DNA of 64,000 bases from an uncultured Muribaculaceae bacterium (lineage in GTDB: Bacteria > Bacteroidota > Bacteroidia > Bacteroidales > Muribaculaceae): contig CANQWS010000001.1 of NCBI GenBank assembly GCA_947627615.1, positions 62,001 through 126,000 of the forward strand, in the 5' to 3' direction. This document shows, in pieces, positions 1-8,997 of this stretch. The notes under the pieces are model-generated. The model did not search any database, was not told the origin of the DNA, and saw nothing but the letters and a program-made list of their open reading frames with translations. The translations under genes and the position numbers were made by a program. The first letter of the stretch is position 1. Every line of letters begins with the position of its first letter.

Positions 1-59
1 ATGCTGAGGCTGAGCCCCACACCTGCTATCTTGAGCGTTATATCAAGTTTATCTTTCAT
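1..59 (-). CDS. zapA: ZapA-like cell division protein, N-terminus only
   Basis: Reading leftward from an ATG at 57-59 the frame is open to the window edge and gives about 19 residues beginning MKDKLDITLKIAGVG. This is the first beta-strand pattern of ZapA proteins, which bundle FtsZ filaments at the division ring. It begins 4 nt after the stop of the upstream coiled-coil gene, so the two are co-transcribed. In Bacteroidetes this pair is usually followed by rny, which would lie outside the window. Only the start is visible, so the call rests on a short match and on context. Confidence 0.6.
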   Translation of the reverse strand, partial: MKDKLDITLKIAGVGLSLS

Positions 60-63
60 TGCA

Positions 64-357
64 TCAGTCTGTTAGTTCGGCGATGCATTTGTCAATGTCC
101 CGTACTAATTGGGATAAAAAGGCACGACTGCGCTCCACGTCCTCCCGCTTGGGAGCAAGGGTGGTGACCACCTGAAGGTTCTCTATCTGTTGCTTCATGA
201 TGGACATCTCCCGCTGCTGGCGTTGCAGCTGGGCGCGAAGCTCTGCGATTTGGGCTTCGGCGGCTCGTTTCTGTTCAAGCATCTCGCTGTAGCGCTCCGT
301 CAGGAGTAGTGCTTTGCTTCTGATGCTGTCAAGTCGTTGCTGCAGATTGGCGGCCAT
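64..357 (-). CDS. Small coiled-coil protein upstream of zapA
   Basis: This 97-aa protein begins MAANLQQRLDSIRSK and is almost entirely heptad-like coiled coil (E, K, Q, R and L rich) up to about residue 65, followed by a short acidic helix ending in IAELTD. The frame stays open for 17 more codons upstream, but I place the start at 357 because a promoter-like TAACTTTG lies at 375-382 and those extra codons would run through it. It sits 4 nt before zapA. Position and size suggest a ZapB-like division partner. That role is inference; I recognise no specific family. Confidence 0.75.
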   Translation of the reverse strand: MAANLQQRLDSIRSKALLLTERYSEMLEQKRAAEAQIAELRAQLQRQQREMSIMKQQIENLQVVTTLAPKREDVERSRAFLSQLVRDIDKCIAELTD

Positions 358-374
358 TTTTATATAAATTTCCA

Positions 375-382
375 CAAAGTTA
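375..382 (-). promoter_or_regulatory. -7 box for the coiled-coil/zapA operon
   Basis: TAACTTTG on the minus strand matches the Bacteroidetes TAnnTTTG box and lies 17 nt before the chosen ATG at 357. No clear -33 TTTG stands at 19-20 nt. Confidence 0.4.
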
Positions 383-518
383 AACATTCTTTTGGTAATA
401 TACTCCAATCCGGCCGTTTTTTTTGAGTGTCGTATAAAAAATCATTGGATTTCACGGTGTGGCATTGAATTATTTAATAATTTTGCACCCGGAAATTTTG
501 AAAAAGACGTGATTTGAG

Positions 519-890
519 ATGAATCCCGCATTATTGACTTTGCTGTTGCTCGTGGTGAGCAACATTTTCATGACCTTCGCCTGGTATGGCCATCTGAAAC
601 TTTCTTCGGCAGGTATTTCATCATCCTGGCCTCTTTTCGTGGTTATCCTTTTTTCATGGGGTATAGCCCTGCTTGAATATTGTTTTCAGGTGCCGGCCAA
701 CCGTATAGGTTTTCAGGGCAACGGAGGCCCGTTCTCGCTTATGCAGCTGAAAGTTATTCAGGAAGTGATCACTCTGGTGGTGTTCATAATATTCAGCCTG
801 CTCGCATTTCAGGAGTTCAGTCTGAAATGGAACCATATTCTGGCCTGTTTCCTCCTTGTCGGGGCGGTCTGGCTCGTTTTTATGGATTAA
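519..890 (+). CDS. DUF486/DMT-type small membrane protein
   Basis: A 123-aa inner-membrane protein with four predicted hydrophobic helices (about residues 3-22, 37-55, 80-97 and 104-121) and the polar stretch PANRIGFQGNGGPFS between helices 2 and 3. This is the layout of the DUF486 family, distant relatives of the drug/metabolite transporters, whose substrate is unknown. A TAATTTTG box stands at 478-485. The gene is convergent with the biotin operon, whose last stop is 21 nt away. Family assignment is fairly firm; the function is open. Confidence 0.8.
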   Translation: MNPALLTLLLLVVSNIFMTFAWYGHLKLSSAGISSSWPLFVVILFSWGIALLEYCFQVPANRIGFQGNGGPFSLMQLKVIQEVITLVVFIIFSLLAFQEFSLKWNHILACFLLVGAVWLVFMD

Positions 891-911
891 AATGATTCAG
901 CAGCCTTTGGG

Positions 912-2246
912 TTATCTTCGCCGGGCCACAATGATGATAGGGTGGTAGGTCAGGGTGTCCATTCCGCGTGAAATCAGCTGGCGGGCCGAGGTGACTCCTT
1001 CCGATGTGCCGCCCACGGCATTGACCCCTGTCAGTTTTATGTGACGCAGCATCTCTCTTGGCGATGCGAATTTCTGCGTGTGCAGATATTCCTCTTTGTC
1101 TATGGTGTCAAAGCCGTATTCTTCAAGCCATTGCATCAGTTGAGGCATGGAGGGATAGGCTGCATTCCTTATCTCGCGGAAATTCTCGGGGCCGAATGTC
1201 GAGAACACGAACCATCCACCTTTGCGAAGAGTCCGGGAGCACTGCCGGATGAACGCGCGCTGGGAGTTGAACCACTGTAAGGCCGATGCCGACATGATTG
1301 CATCAACTGATTCGGACCGGATTTCGCGTATGGCTGTCTCTGCATCGCATTGCCTGTGGATGCCGGGCAGATTCCCGGGAATCGGCGCGAGGTCCCAGAG
1401 TTCGAGTTCCTTTATCGAGGTCCATCCGGTGTAGTATCGGGTGAACAGACCTGTTCCCGGTCCTACTTCTATGGCTTTGTCAAGAACGCCTTCGCAATTG
1501 GCTCTCCACATTTCCGACAGACGCATGGCCACGTCATTCTGAAGTGTGGCGTTTTCCTCGTATGTCTCCGCCGCGCTGTCAAAACGCTCCGCCACGAGCG
1601 GCTTGTCGGTTATTATCGAATGCAGCAGGGTGTCGAAATCGGGGATATGGCTGCCTTCGGCTCTCCGGACCGCCACGCCTTCCTTCTCCCATGCCGCTAT
1701 CTGGTTCGCGGCGGGAATTATCTGGTCGTTTTCCGAGACCCATGCGAAATCCCAGCCGGAATGTGACGCTTCCATGCTTTCTATGGCGATTAGCTCGTCG
1801 CGCAGGGATTCCAGAGTCCGTTGCGGAAGGCGGGGAAGCAGGTCCGCCATGGCGCGTGTGCCCCCGCACATACGCCGCCGGAACTTCAGCAGCGATGATT
1901 CTGACAGCGTTTCAAGCGTCAGTCTGAATATCTTTTCGGGAATCCCGTAGCTGTCATGGACCGGATGGAGAGTGCCGTTGACGGCCACGCGGAGCGTTAC
2001 CGGAAGCTCCGGATGCCGGCGGATGAATCTGTCGGCTGCAATTACTCCGAATGACCATGCCACTACGACCACTTCTCGGTAGCGGTCAGGTATTTCAATC
2101 GGGTCCTCGGAAGAATAATCGAAGACCACTGCGAAATCGTAGGCATGGTGGCTGATGGCGCTGAATGGTTTTTCATCCATTCCCCAGCCGGCGAAAAGCA
2201 GCAGCAGTCTGGGCGCATGACCTGATGAGACGTATTCTATCCTCAT
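912..2246 (-). CDS. BioG-BioC fusion: pimeloyl-ACP methyl esterase plus malonyl-ACP methyltransferase
   Basis: A 444-aa two-domain protein. Residues about 1-215 are BioG-like (DUF452 alpha/beta hydrolase): LLLFAGWGMDE near the N-terminus and the serine nucleophile in AWSFGV. Residues about 220-444 are BioC-like: the SAM-binding glycine motif EVGPGTGLFT and the ALQWF region typical of BioC. BioC methylates malonyl-ACP to prime pimeloyl chain synthesis and BioG removes the methyl at the end, so one polypeptide would carry the first and last step of pimelate assembly. It overlaps bioF by 4 nt (ATGA), indicating translational coupling. I see no frameshift between the domains, so the fusion is real in this sequence. 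Confidence 0.9.
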   Translation of the reverse strand: MRIEYVSSGHAPRLLLLFAGWGMDEKPFSAISHHAYDFAVVFDYSSEDPIEIPDRYREVVVVAWSFGVIAADRFIRRHPELPVTLRVAVNGTLHPVHDSYGIPEKIFRLTLETLSESSLLKFRRRMCGGTRAMADLLPRLPQRTLESLRDELIAIESMEASHSGWDFAWVSENDQIIPAANQIAAWEKEGVAVRRAEGSHIPDFDTLLHSIITDKPLVAERFDSAAETYEENATLQNDVAMRLSEMWRANCEGVLDKAIEVGPGTGLFTRYYTGWTSIKELELWDLAPIPGNLPGIHRQCDAETAIREIRSESVDAIMSASALQWFNSQRAFIRQCSRTLRKGGWFVFSTFGPENFREIRNAAYPSMPQLMQWLEEYGFDTIDKEEYLHTQKFASPREMLRHIKLTGVNAVGGTSEGVTSARQLISRGMDTLTYHPIIIVARRR

Positions 2247-3361
2247 TTGCGCAGGTAGTTTAATGAGTTTATGAATCCGTCGATCTGCGAGGTGGTCATT
2301 GCGGCGCTCAGGCTTATGCGAAGGCGTTCCGTGCCGGGCGGTACAGTCGGTGTGCGTATCGGCAGTACTTTGTAGCCTCTTTCGAGCAGCTGACGCGAGA
2401 GTGTCAGGGCGCCGTCGGCGGAACCAATTATCAGGGGCATGATATAGCGTGGATTGTCGGCTCCGAGTCCTGCGGCCAGTCTGCCGGACAGTTCGGCGAG
2501 CTTCTGACGTTCACGGTCCATTCCGAGGAAAGTGTCGATCATGAAACGGGTCCACGCGCATGTCATCGGCGGCAGCGCGGTGGAGAATATGAAGCTGCGG
2601 GCTTTGTTTACCGCGTAATCTCTGAGTTCCCGGCTCATTACGGCGAAAGCCCCCGCCGAGGCGCAGGCCTTGCCGAATGTCCCGACAACAACGTCTATTT
2701 CATCGAATCCCGCATGGCCCCGGCAAAGGCCGAGTCCCTCCGGACCTATGACGCCGAATGCATGGGCTTCGTCAACATAGAGAATCACTTTCGGGAACCG
2801 GCGTTTGAGGCTTGTCAGGGCGTCAAGGTCGGTCATGTCGCCGTCCATGGAGTAGACGGATTCCACGGCCACTATGATGCGGTCCCAGCTGTCGTGTTCT
2901 TTTTCGAGAATGCTTTCAAGTCTGTTGAAATCGTTGTGGACAAACCGTTTGAACGGTGCGCGGCTCAGGGTGATTCCGTCGATTATGCTTGCGTGGACAA
3001 GCTTGTCGGCCACTATGAGGGTGGACTTTTCCGAGGCGAGCGCCGAAATCAGCCCCGTGTTGGCGTGATAGCCGCTGTTGAACAGCAGGGCGGGGCGGCC
3101 GCCGTAGAGTTCGCTCAGGCGGTGTTCGAGGCGGCTGAATTCATCCTGGTCTGCTGCAAGCAGACGCGACGCCGACGATGTCATTGCAATGCGGCGGTTT
3201 GCCTCGTCGCTGAAGAACTCACGCTGCAGGTCCTCCCGTGCGGCAAGACCGAGATAATCGTTGAGCGAGAAATCAGTTATTCCGTCGGCTCGTGATGGCG
3301 ATGGAATGCTCCGGAAATTGCCGGCCTCACGCAGCCCGGCCAGCGTTGATGAATAACTCAT
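2243..3361 (-). CDS. bioF: 8-amino-7-oxononanoate synthase
   Basis: A 372-aa PLP enzyme that condenses pimeloyl-ACP with alanine to form KAPA, the first ring-building step of biotin synthesis. Visible markers are the substrate region NDYLGLA near residue 35, the PLP-contact motif [11 protein letters not shown] near residue 197, and the Schiff-base lysine in GTFGKACAS near residue 228. The length is normal for the family. It is coupled to bioA upstream and to the bioG/C fusion downstream by 4-nt overlaps, so the three are made in step. Confidence 0.95.
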   Translation of the reverse strand: MSYSSTLAGLREAGNFRSIPSPSRADGITDFSLNDYLGLAAREDLQREFFSDEANRRIAMTSSASRLLAADQDEFSRLEHRLSELYGGRPALLFNSGYHANTGLISALASEKSTLIVADKLVHASIIDGITLSRAPFKRFVHNDFNRLESILEKEHDSWDRIIVAVESVYSMDGDMTDLDALTSLKRRFPKVILYVDEAHAFGVIGPEGLGLCRGHAGFDEIDVVVGTFGKACASAGAFAVMSRELRDYAVNKARSFIFSTALPPMTCAWTRFMIDTFLGMDRERQKLAELSGRLAAGLGADNPRYIMPLIIGSADGALTLSRQLLERGYKVLPIRTPTVPPGTERLRISLSAAMTTSQIDGFINSLNYLRK

Positions 3362-4686
3362 GATTCGTGACTGTTTTCACCGATGATTCCGACCATTTTG
3401 ACGCACAGTTCCGTCAGATCGTCGTCACTTATAATATAAGGTGGCATCACGTAGGCCAGTTTCCCGAACGGACGCACCCAGATTCCTTCTTCAACACATC
3501 TGCGCTGGAACGAGGCCATGTCAACCGGACTGTCAAGTTCTATCACGCCTATCGATCCGAGAACCCTCACCTCTCTGACGCCTTTGATTTCGGCGGCCGG
3601 CATCAGCAGCTTCTTGAGCATGCTCTCTATGTGGGCCACGCGGGCGGCCATATCCTGAGAGTTGAGCAGTCTCAGCGAGGCGACGGCTATGGCGCAGGCA
3701 AGCGGATTGGCCATGAAGGTGGGGCCGTGCATCATCACTCCGGCCTCGCCGCCTGAAATAGTGTCGGCTACGTCCTTCGTAGTCATCACGGCGCTCATTG
3801 TCATGTATCCTGCTGTCAGTCCCTTTCCTATGCACATGATGTCAGGCTCCACGCCGGCCCATTCCCAGGCCCAGCGTTTTCCGGTGCGCCAGAATCCGGT
3901 GGCTATCTCGTCGAAAATCAGATATAGCCCGTAGCGGTCACACAGACGTCTGGCCTCGACAAGAAACTGAGGATGGTAGAAACGCATTCCGCCGGCGCCT
4001 TGAACCACAGGTTCGAGAATCAGTGCCGCCAGTTCATGATGATGTTCCCTGATTACGGTTTCGAGTTCGTTCATCGCCTCGGGATTCCATTCCTCACCGA
4101 ATTTCACGGAAGGCGCATCCACAAAAAATCTTATTGGCAGAGACGTGCCGAAAGCGGTGTGCATTCCGGTCACCGGGTCACACACGCTCATGGCATTCCA
4201 GGTGTCGCCGTGATAGCCGCGGCGGATAGTCACAAAATTGGTCTTCTCGTGCGAGCCGCTGCGGGCTATGGCCGCCTGCACGGCCATCTTCATGGCCACC
4301 TCCACCGCCACTGAACCGGAATCGGCATAGAATATATTGTGCATTGACGGCGGAGCGGTCTCGAGCAGCAGCTTGCCTAATTCTATGGCCGGTTCGTGGG
4401 TCAGGCCGCCGAACATCACATGGGCCATGCGGTCAATCTGCTCCTTGGCGGCGCGGTTTATCTCCGGATTGTTGTAGCCGTGGATAACGCACCACCATGA
4501 CGACATGCCATCGATAAGCTCGCGTCCGTCGGAGAGTTTCAGTCTCACTCCCGATGCCGAAGTTACTTTATAGGTGGGCAGGGGATTGATGGTGGATGTA
4601 TAAGGGTGCCACAGGTGCTCGCGGTCCCACGGGTCTGAAAGGGCTGCCAGGTCATTCCCTGTGTTTTCTGTAATTTGTTCTGCCAT
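3358..4686 (-). CDS. bioA: Adenosylmethionine-8-amino-7-oxononanoate aminotransferase
   Basis: A 442-aa class III aminotransferase that moves the amino group of SAM onto KAPA to give DAPA. It shows LWHPYTS near the N-terminus, the PLP aspartate in [12 protein letters not shown] and the catalytic lysine in [11 protein letters not shown]. The start at 4686 (MAEQITEN) is chosen over a longer open frame because the extra 36 codons would cover the promoter box at 4707-4714 and do not resemble BioA. It is the first gene of a bioA-bioF-bioG/C operon. BioB and BioD are not in this window and there is no BioD fusion here. Confidence 0.95.
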   Translation of the reverse strand: MAEQITENTGNDLAALSDPWDREHLWHPYTSTINPLPTYKVTSASGVRLKLSDGRELIDGMSSWWCVIHGYNNPEINRAAKEQIDRMAHVMFGGLTHEPAIELGKLLLETAPPSMHNIFYADSGSVAVEVAMKMAVQAAIARSGSHEKTNFVTIRRGYHGDTWNAMSVCDPVTGMHTAFGTSLPIRFFVDAPSVKFGEEWNPEAMNELETVIREHHHELAALILEPVVQGAGGMRFYHPQFLVEARRLCDRYGLYLIFDEIATGFWRTGKRWAWEWAGVEPDIMCIGKGLTAGYMTMSAVMTTKDVADTISGGEAGVMMHGPTFMANPLACAIAVASLRLLNSQDMAARVAHIESMLKKLLMPAAEIKGVREVRVLGSIGVIELDSPVDMASFQRRCVEEGIWVRPFGKLAYVMPPYIISDDDLTELCVKMVGIIGENSHES

Positions 4687-4706
4687 TCGGTTGTTGTTTG
4701 AGAATG

Positions 4707-4714
4707 CAAAGTTA
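4707..4714 (-). promoter_or_regulatory. -7 box of the biotin operon
   Basis: TAACTTTG on the minus strand, 20 nt before the bioA ATG, fits TAnnTTTG. No TTTG stands at the usual spacing, so the -33 element is weak or absent. I see no obvious BirA-type palindrome. Confidence 0.5.
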
Positions 4715-4883
4715 ATAAAAATCCTCAAGAAGTGCATGTCTATCCCTGCCGGAGTATTTGTCCGGTTGTCGCGTGAAAATGTTGAGAAAAACATGATGGG
4801 GGTTATGATTCTTGTTTTCAGGTCTATAACTGCCGGTGATGCACTGCGGCGAAATTTATCTGCGTAAAAAATGGCTGAAATAT

Positions 4884-4914
4884 TTTGTCGGAATCAAAAA
4901 AATGTCTACCTTTG
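4884..4914 (+). promoter_or_regulatory. Consensus promoter of the tRNA operon
   Basis: TTTG at 4884-4887, a 19-nt spacer and TACCTTTG at 4907-4914 match the Bacteroidetes primary-sigma consensus exactly. Transcription would start about 25-30 nt before the first tRNA. Confidence 0.8.
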
Positions 4915-4948
4915 CATCGCAATCGGAAAAACGCCGCTTGTGACCAAC

Positions 4949-5021
<73 letters not shown>

Positions 5022-5067
5022 CAAAGAACATTGAAATAGTTTCCTCTGAATCGCAACGCTGAAACAT

Positions 5068-5140
<73 letters not shown>

Positions 5141-5191
5141 CTGATTCATTCTCTTTTATTCATCAGCAGTGATGATATGAGGAAACAACTT

Positions 5192-5275
5192 GTCCGGATG
5201 GCGGAATTGGTAGACGCGCTACTTTGAGGGGGTAGTGATCATTGGATCGTGTGAGTTCGAGTCTCATTTCGGACA
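5192..5275 (+). tRNA. tRNA-Leu (anticodon GAG)
   Basis: An 84-nt class II tRNA. The acceptor GTCCGGA pairs with TTCGGAC (one G-U) and the discriminator is A. The anticodon loop TTGAGGG carries GAG, a long variable arm follows (5240-5252), and the T loop is TTCGAGT. CCA is not encoded. Confidence 0.95.
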
Positions 5276-5280
5276 CTTCT

Positions 5281-5317
5281 GAAAATCGCAATTGGCTTCA
5301 TGCCTTTTGCGATTTTC
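5281..5317 (+). terminator. Hairpin after the tRNA operon
   Basis: An 11-bp perfect stem (5281-5291 with 5307-5317) and a 15-nt loop begin 5 nt after tRNA-Leu. No strong T run follows, so it may be a processing or stability hairpin rather than a classic terminator. Confidence 0.45.
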
Positions 5318-5390
5318 GCCGTTTATATTCCTCCCGTCCTCCGCCATTGCCGCCGCCCTCTGCCTCATTGAAATAATTTTCGGTTTTTTA

Positions 5391-5421
5391 TTGGGGAGTG
5401 GGTGAATTTGTATTAAATTTG
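5391..5421 (+). promoter_or_regulatory. Promoter of the outer-membrane barrel gene
   Basis: TTG at 5391-5393, a 20-nt spacer and TAAATTTG at 5414-5421. It leaves a 5' UTR of roughly 35 nt before the ATG at 5462. Confidence 0.65.
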
Positions 5422-5461
5422 CATTGAAAGCAACTTATATCACTTAATCGGTTATTAAAGT

Positions 5462-6124
5462 ATGAAAAGATTTCTATTAGTTTTAGCGGTAGTGTTGGGA
5501 TTGTCCGTAGGAGCGAAAGCACAGGGTTCGTTCGGCGTGAGGTTGAGTTATGAACTCTCCTGCCCGGGCGATGTCAAAATCAATGATATGCTGAAAACAA
5601 ACATGTTCGGCAACAGCTCCGGATTTTCTGCCGGCGTGGTCTACAATATCCCGGTGTTTTTCGGTTTCTATTTTGAACCCGGTGTGTCCCTGTATTACAA
5701 TACTTTTTCTCTGAACAAGGGCCTTGTCAATGATTTCATTCAGGACGAAATGCAGTCTCCGAATGTCACCGTCAGTGACGCTTCCGTGAGAATGTGGGGC
5801 CTCAGAGTGCCGGTCATCGGCGGATACAGACTCAACATTCTGCCGGCTTTGTCGCTCTCTGTTTTCACCGGTCCGGAATTCGGCATAGCCCTCAAAGGAA
5901 AATCCCACATGAAGGTCGGAAGTCTCTCCATGTCGGAAGGCGTTTATGGCGATGACGGTGCCATGAACCGTCCTGACATCAAGTGGCGTTTCGGTGTCGG
6001 AGCCACCTTTGCCAATCATCTTTACGGCGCTATTTCAGGAGCCGTGGGTCTTTGCGACCAGATGAAGGAAGATGCATCCATGCACGCAAATCTCTTTGAC
6101 ATAACGGTAGGTTACAATTTCTGA
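5462..6124 (+). CDS. Outer-membrane beta-barrel protein (PorT/OMP_b-brl type)
   Basis: A 220-aa secreted protein. Residues 1-21 form a signal peptide ending in AKAQ. The rest alternates hydrophobic and polar residues in strand-length blocks (GVRLSYEL, VYNIPVFFGFYFEPGVSLYYNTFS, WRFGVGATFANHLYGAISGAVGL) and ends in the aromatic VGYNF, a typical barrel C-terminal signal. This matches the small 8-strand barrel proteins common in Bacteroidetes. The specific role is unknown. It stands alone behind its own promoter. Confidence 0.8.
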   Translation: MKRFLLVLAVVLGLSVGAKAQGSFGVRLSYELSCPGDVKINDMLKTNMFGNSSGFSAGVVYNIPVFFGFYFEPGVSLYYNTFSLNKGLVNDFIQDEMQSPNVTVSDASVRMWGLRVPVIGGYRLNILPALSLSVFTGPEFGIALKGKSHMKVGSLSMSEGVYGDDGAMNRPDIKWRFGVGATFANHLYGAISGAVGLCDQMKEDASMHANLFDITVGYNF

Positions 6125-6177
6125 TTCCTGCCGTTGCAACAAAAGCATCATGGCGGTTGTTTGGACATTAATGAACT

Positions 6178-6555
6178 ATGTCGCTGACAACCGCCATGAC
6201 TTATATAAGACTTAAGAGGGCCTACGACCCGAAAGAGGCGTCGGATGGATTCCGCATCTACGTTGACCGCCTGTGGCCGAGAGGCCTTTCACACGAAACT
6301 TTCAGTTACGACCTGTGGGACAAGAAGATTGCTCCTTCTGACGCTCTCAGGGAGTGGTTCCATCACACCCCCGGTGCCTCGTGGGGCGAATTCGCGCGCC
6401 GCTACAAGGCGGAACTTGAAGCTAATCCTGATCTGGACAATCTGGTGAAGACCGTGGAGACGCATGACACGGTGACATTGCTGTTCTCGTCAAAGGATAC
6501 GGCGCACAATAACGCCGTGGAGTTGAGCAAGGTGCTCGCTGATAAAATGAAATAA
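6178..6555 (+). CDS. DUF488 family protein
   Basis: A 125-aa protein with IRLKRAYDP, RIYVDRLWPRGLSHE and LLFSSKDTAHNNAVEL, the conserved blocks of DUF488, a small widespread family of unknown biochemical role. An internal ATG at 6196 (MTYIRLKRAYD) would match the usual family start better, so the first six residues are uncertain. It ends 31 nt before the transketolase-like gene and may be co-transcribed with it. Confidence 0.85.
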   Translation: MSLTTAMTYIRLKRAYDPKEASDGFRIYVDRLWPRGLSHETFSYDLWDKKIAPSDALREWFHHTPGASWGEFARRYKAELEANPDLDNLVKTVETHDTVTLLFSSKDTAHNNAVELSKVLADKMK

Positions 6556-6586
6556 CACTGAAAATTATAAGAAAAACATAACCCGG

Positions 6587-8326
6587 ATGATACAGTTGAA
6601 AGACTTGCATTCGCCCGCTGATATAAAAGGATTGGACCGGACGGAACTTAAGAATCTCGCAGAAGAGCTGCGTGCCGTATTGATGAAAAAACTGTCGGCC
6701 CACGGCGGCCATGTCGGCCCGAATCTCGGAGTGGTGGAGGCAATGGTGGCGCTCCATTATGTATTCGACGCGCCGACGGACAAGCTTGTGTTCGATGTCA
6801 GCCATCAGACCTATATCCACAAGATGCTGACCGGCCGAATAGAGGCTTTCATAGATCCGGCCCATTATGATGACGTGACCGGTTATACCTGTCCGCGCGA
6901 AAGTGAATATGACCTGTTCGAGGTGGGACATACGTCGACCTCCATAGCTCTTGCCACGGGACTTGCCAAAGCCAGGGATGTTCTCGGAGGCAAGGAGAAT
7001 GTGGTGGCATTCATAGGCGATGCCTCGCTCGGAGGCGGAGAAGCTCTTGAAGCCCTTGATTACGCACCTGAGCTCGGAAGCAATTTCATAATCGTGGTCA
7101 ATGACAACCAGCGTTCAATAGCCGAGAACCACGGAGAACTGTACCGGCATCTGGAGGATCTGCGTAACAGCAACGGGACGGCTCCTGACAATATTTTCAA
7201 GGCTCTCGGCTATCAGTATGTCTATGTCCGGGAGGGCAATGACATTGACGAGCTGATCAGGGCTTTCGAGAGTGTCCGCGGCACTGACCATGCCGTGGTG
7301 GTCCACATCAACACCATGAAGGGCGCCGGCCTGCCAGTGGCGGAGGCTGACAAGGAGAGATTCCACTATGCCGCTCCTTTCGACCTTAAGAGCGGAGCCC
7401 CGCTTCATCCGTCAGGGTCGGAGGATTATACCGATGTCTTTGCCCGACATATTCTTGACAGAATGCAGGCGGACCGCCGGGTAATCGCTATAACGGCCGG
7501 CACCCCCGGTGCTATAGGCTTCACTCCGGAGCGGCGCAAGGTGACCGGAAAGCAGTTTGTTGATGTCGGCATCTGCGAACAGGCGGCAACAGCCGTGGCG
7601 GCAGGCCTTGTCAAAGGGGGCGCGCGTCCGGTATTCGGCGTCATGGCCACGTTCATCCAGCGGTCCTACGACCAGTTGTCGCAGGACATTGCCATCAACA
7701 ACCTCCCGGCAGTGGTAGTGGATTTTGCCGGTGGCATCCATGGAATTCCCGATATGACCCATCTGGGTTTCTTTGATATAGCCATGGCCTCGAACATCCC
7801 GAATTTCGTGTTTCTCGCTCCGGCAGACGCTGATGAATACACAGCCATGCTTGACTGGGCCATAGACCAGACCGAACATCCGGTATTTCTGCGCACACCT
7901 TCCTCGGCCGTGACCCATAGCGGCAGGGCTGTGAACATGGATTTCTTCCGTTACGATGTGGTTAGCCGCGGTGGCTCCGTGGCGATAATAGGCGCCGGCG
8001 ATTTCTTCGCAATGGCTTCGGAGGCGGCGGAAATATTGAAGAAGAAAGGCGTTGAAGTGACCCTTATAAATCCGCGTATTCTCTCGCATCTCGATACGGA
8101 ATGCCTGGATTCGCTCAAGACATACAAGACGGTCATCACACTTGAGGACGGCATAACCGACGGCGGTTTCGGGCAGAAAGTGGCGGCATATCTAGGCTGC
8201 GCAGGGCCCGCGGTCCATGTGCTCGGTCTGAAAAAGGAATTCCTTGACCGTTATGACGCAGAACGTGTCCTTGCCGACAACGGTCTGACTCCGCAACAGA
8301 TAGTGGCTATTGTCGTTAAGGATTAA
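6587..8326 (+). CDS. DXS-like transketolase (1-deoxy-D-xylulose-5-phosphate synthase paralogue)
   Basis: A 579-aa thiamine-diphosphate enzyme with the DXS order: N-terminal TPP domain (VFDVSHQTYIHKMLTGR, EVGHTSTSIALATGLAKA, and the GD...N motif as GDASLGGG...VVNDN), a central pyrimidine-binding domain (DVGICEQAATAVAAGLVKGG) and a C-terminal transketolase domain. True DXS is about 620-640 aa and carries HQxYPHK and GDGAxTGGMA; here both motifs are altered and the protein is shorter. I read it as a paralogue with a possibly different acceptor, not the housekeeping Dxs. It converges on the response regulator, and the two stop codons share the palindrome TTAA at 8323-8326. Confidence 0.8.
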   Translation: MIQLKDLHSPADIKGLDRTELKNLAEELRAVLMKKLSAHGGHVGPNLGVVEAMVALHYVFDAPTDKLVFDVSHQTYIHKMLTGRIEAFIDPAHYDDVTGYTCPRESEYDLFEVGHTSTSIALATGLAKARDVLGGKENVVAFIGDASLGGGEALEALDYAPELGSNFIIVVNDNQRSIAENHGELYRHLEDLRNSNGTAPDNIFKALGYQYVYVREGNDIDELIRAFESVRGTDHAVVVHINTMKGAGLPVAEADKERFHYAAPFDLKSGAPLHPSGSEDYTDVFARHILDRMQADRRVIAITAGTPGAIGFTPERRKVTGKQFVDVGICEQAATAVAAGLVKGGARPVFGVMATFIQRSYDQLSQDIAINNLPAVVVDFAGGIHGIPDMTHLGFFDIAMASNIPNFVFLAPADADEYTAMLDWAIDQTEHPVFLRTPSSAVTHSGRAVNMDFFRYDVVSRGGSVAIIGAGDFFAMASEAAEILKKKGVEVTLINPRILSHLDTECLDSLKTYKTVITLEDGITDGGFGQKVAAYLGCAGPAVHVLGLKKEFLDRYDAERVLADNGLTPQQIVAIVVKD

Positions 8327-8997
8327 TGCTCTGCCGAAAGGATGTAACCGCGTTTCTTGACAGCGGTGATGGTTACTGACGGATCCACAAGCAGTTTCCG
8401 CAGATAGGAGATCTGTACGTTGAGCGACAGTGAATTGGCATAGCTTGAGTTGCCCCACACCTGTTCAAGAATAGTGTCGCGGTCCACAATCGAGCCTGAA
8501 TTTTCGGCGAGCAGCTGAAGAATTTCGGCCTGCCGGACAGTCAGCGAGTGGGTCTCGCCCCTGAATGTCACGGACGACAGGTTGGGACGGAACACGGTAT
8601 CGCCGAATGAGTAAATGCTCTCTGACTGCAGCATCGCGCTTTCGAACCGCTCGTTGATTTTTGCCACGAGTTCCTCCGGATAGAACGGCTTGGGTATGTA
8701 ATCGTTGCCTTTGAGCGCGAATCCTTTCAGCCTGTCGGCCTTTTCGGTGCGGTTGGTGAGGAAAAAGATGTCCACCTTCCGGTCCGTCTTGCGGATTTCG
8801 GCGGCCATCTCGAATCCGTTCATCACCGGCATGTTTATGTCAAGCAGTATCAGATCGGGATTCAGGTCACGATACAGTTCAAGCCCTACGGCGCCATTGT
8901 TGGCGTATGTCACGCTGAAACCTTCGGCTTTCAGAAAACGTCCAAGCAGCATGGGGTTTTTCACATCATCGTCAACAAGAAGTATTTCGGGTTTCAT
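8323..8997 (-). CDS. OmpR-type response regulator
   Basis: A 224-aa regulator. The receiver domain covers residues about 1-120, with acidic residues in LLVDDD, phospho-acceptor D in LILLDINMP and the lysine in PKPFYPEE. A winged-helix DNA-binding domain covers about 130-224 (SLTVRQAEILQLL, VQISYLRKLL, RGYIL). It is RprY-like in layout. It overlaps the sensor kinase 3' end by 4 nt, so the two were built as one translation unit, but the kinase is frameshifted here. The regulator itself is intact. Confidence 0.92.
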   Translation of the reverse strand: MKPEILLVDDDVKNPMLLGRFLKAEGFSVTYANNGAVGLELYRDLNPDLILLDINMPVMNGFEMAAEIRKTDRKVDIFFLTNRTEKADRLKGFALKGNDYIPKPFYPEELVAKINERFESAMLQSESIYSFGDTVFRPNLSSVTFRGETHSLTVRQAEILQLLAENSGSIVDRDTILEQVWGNSSYANSLSLNVQISYLRKLLVDPSVTITAVKKRGYILSAEH

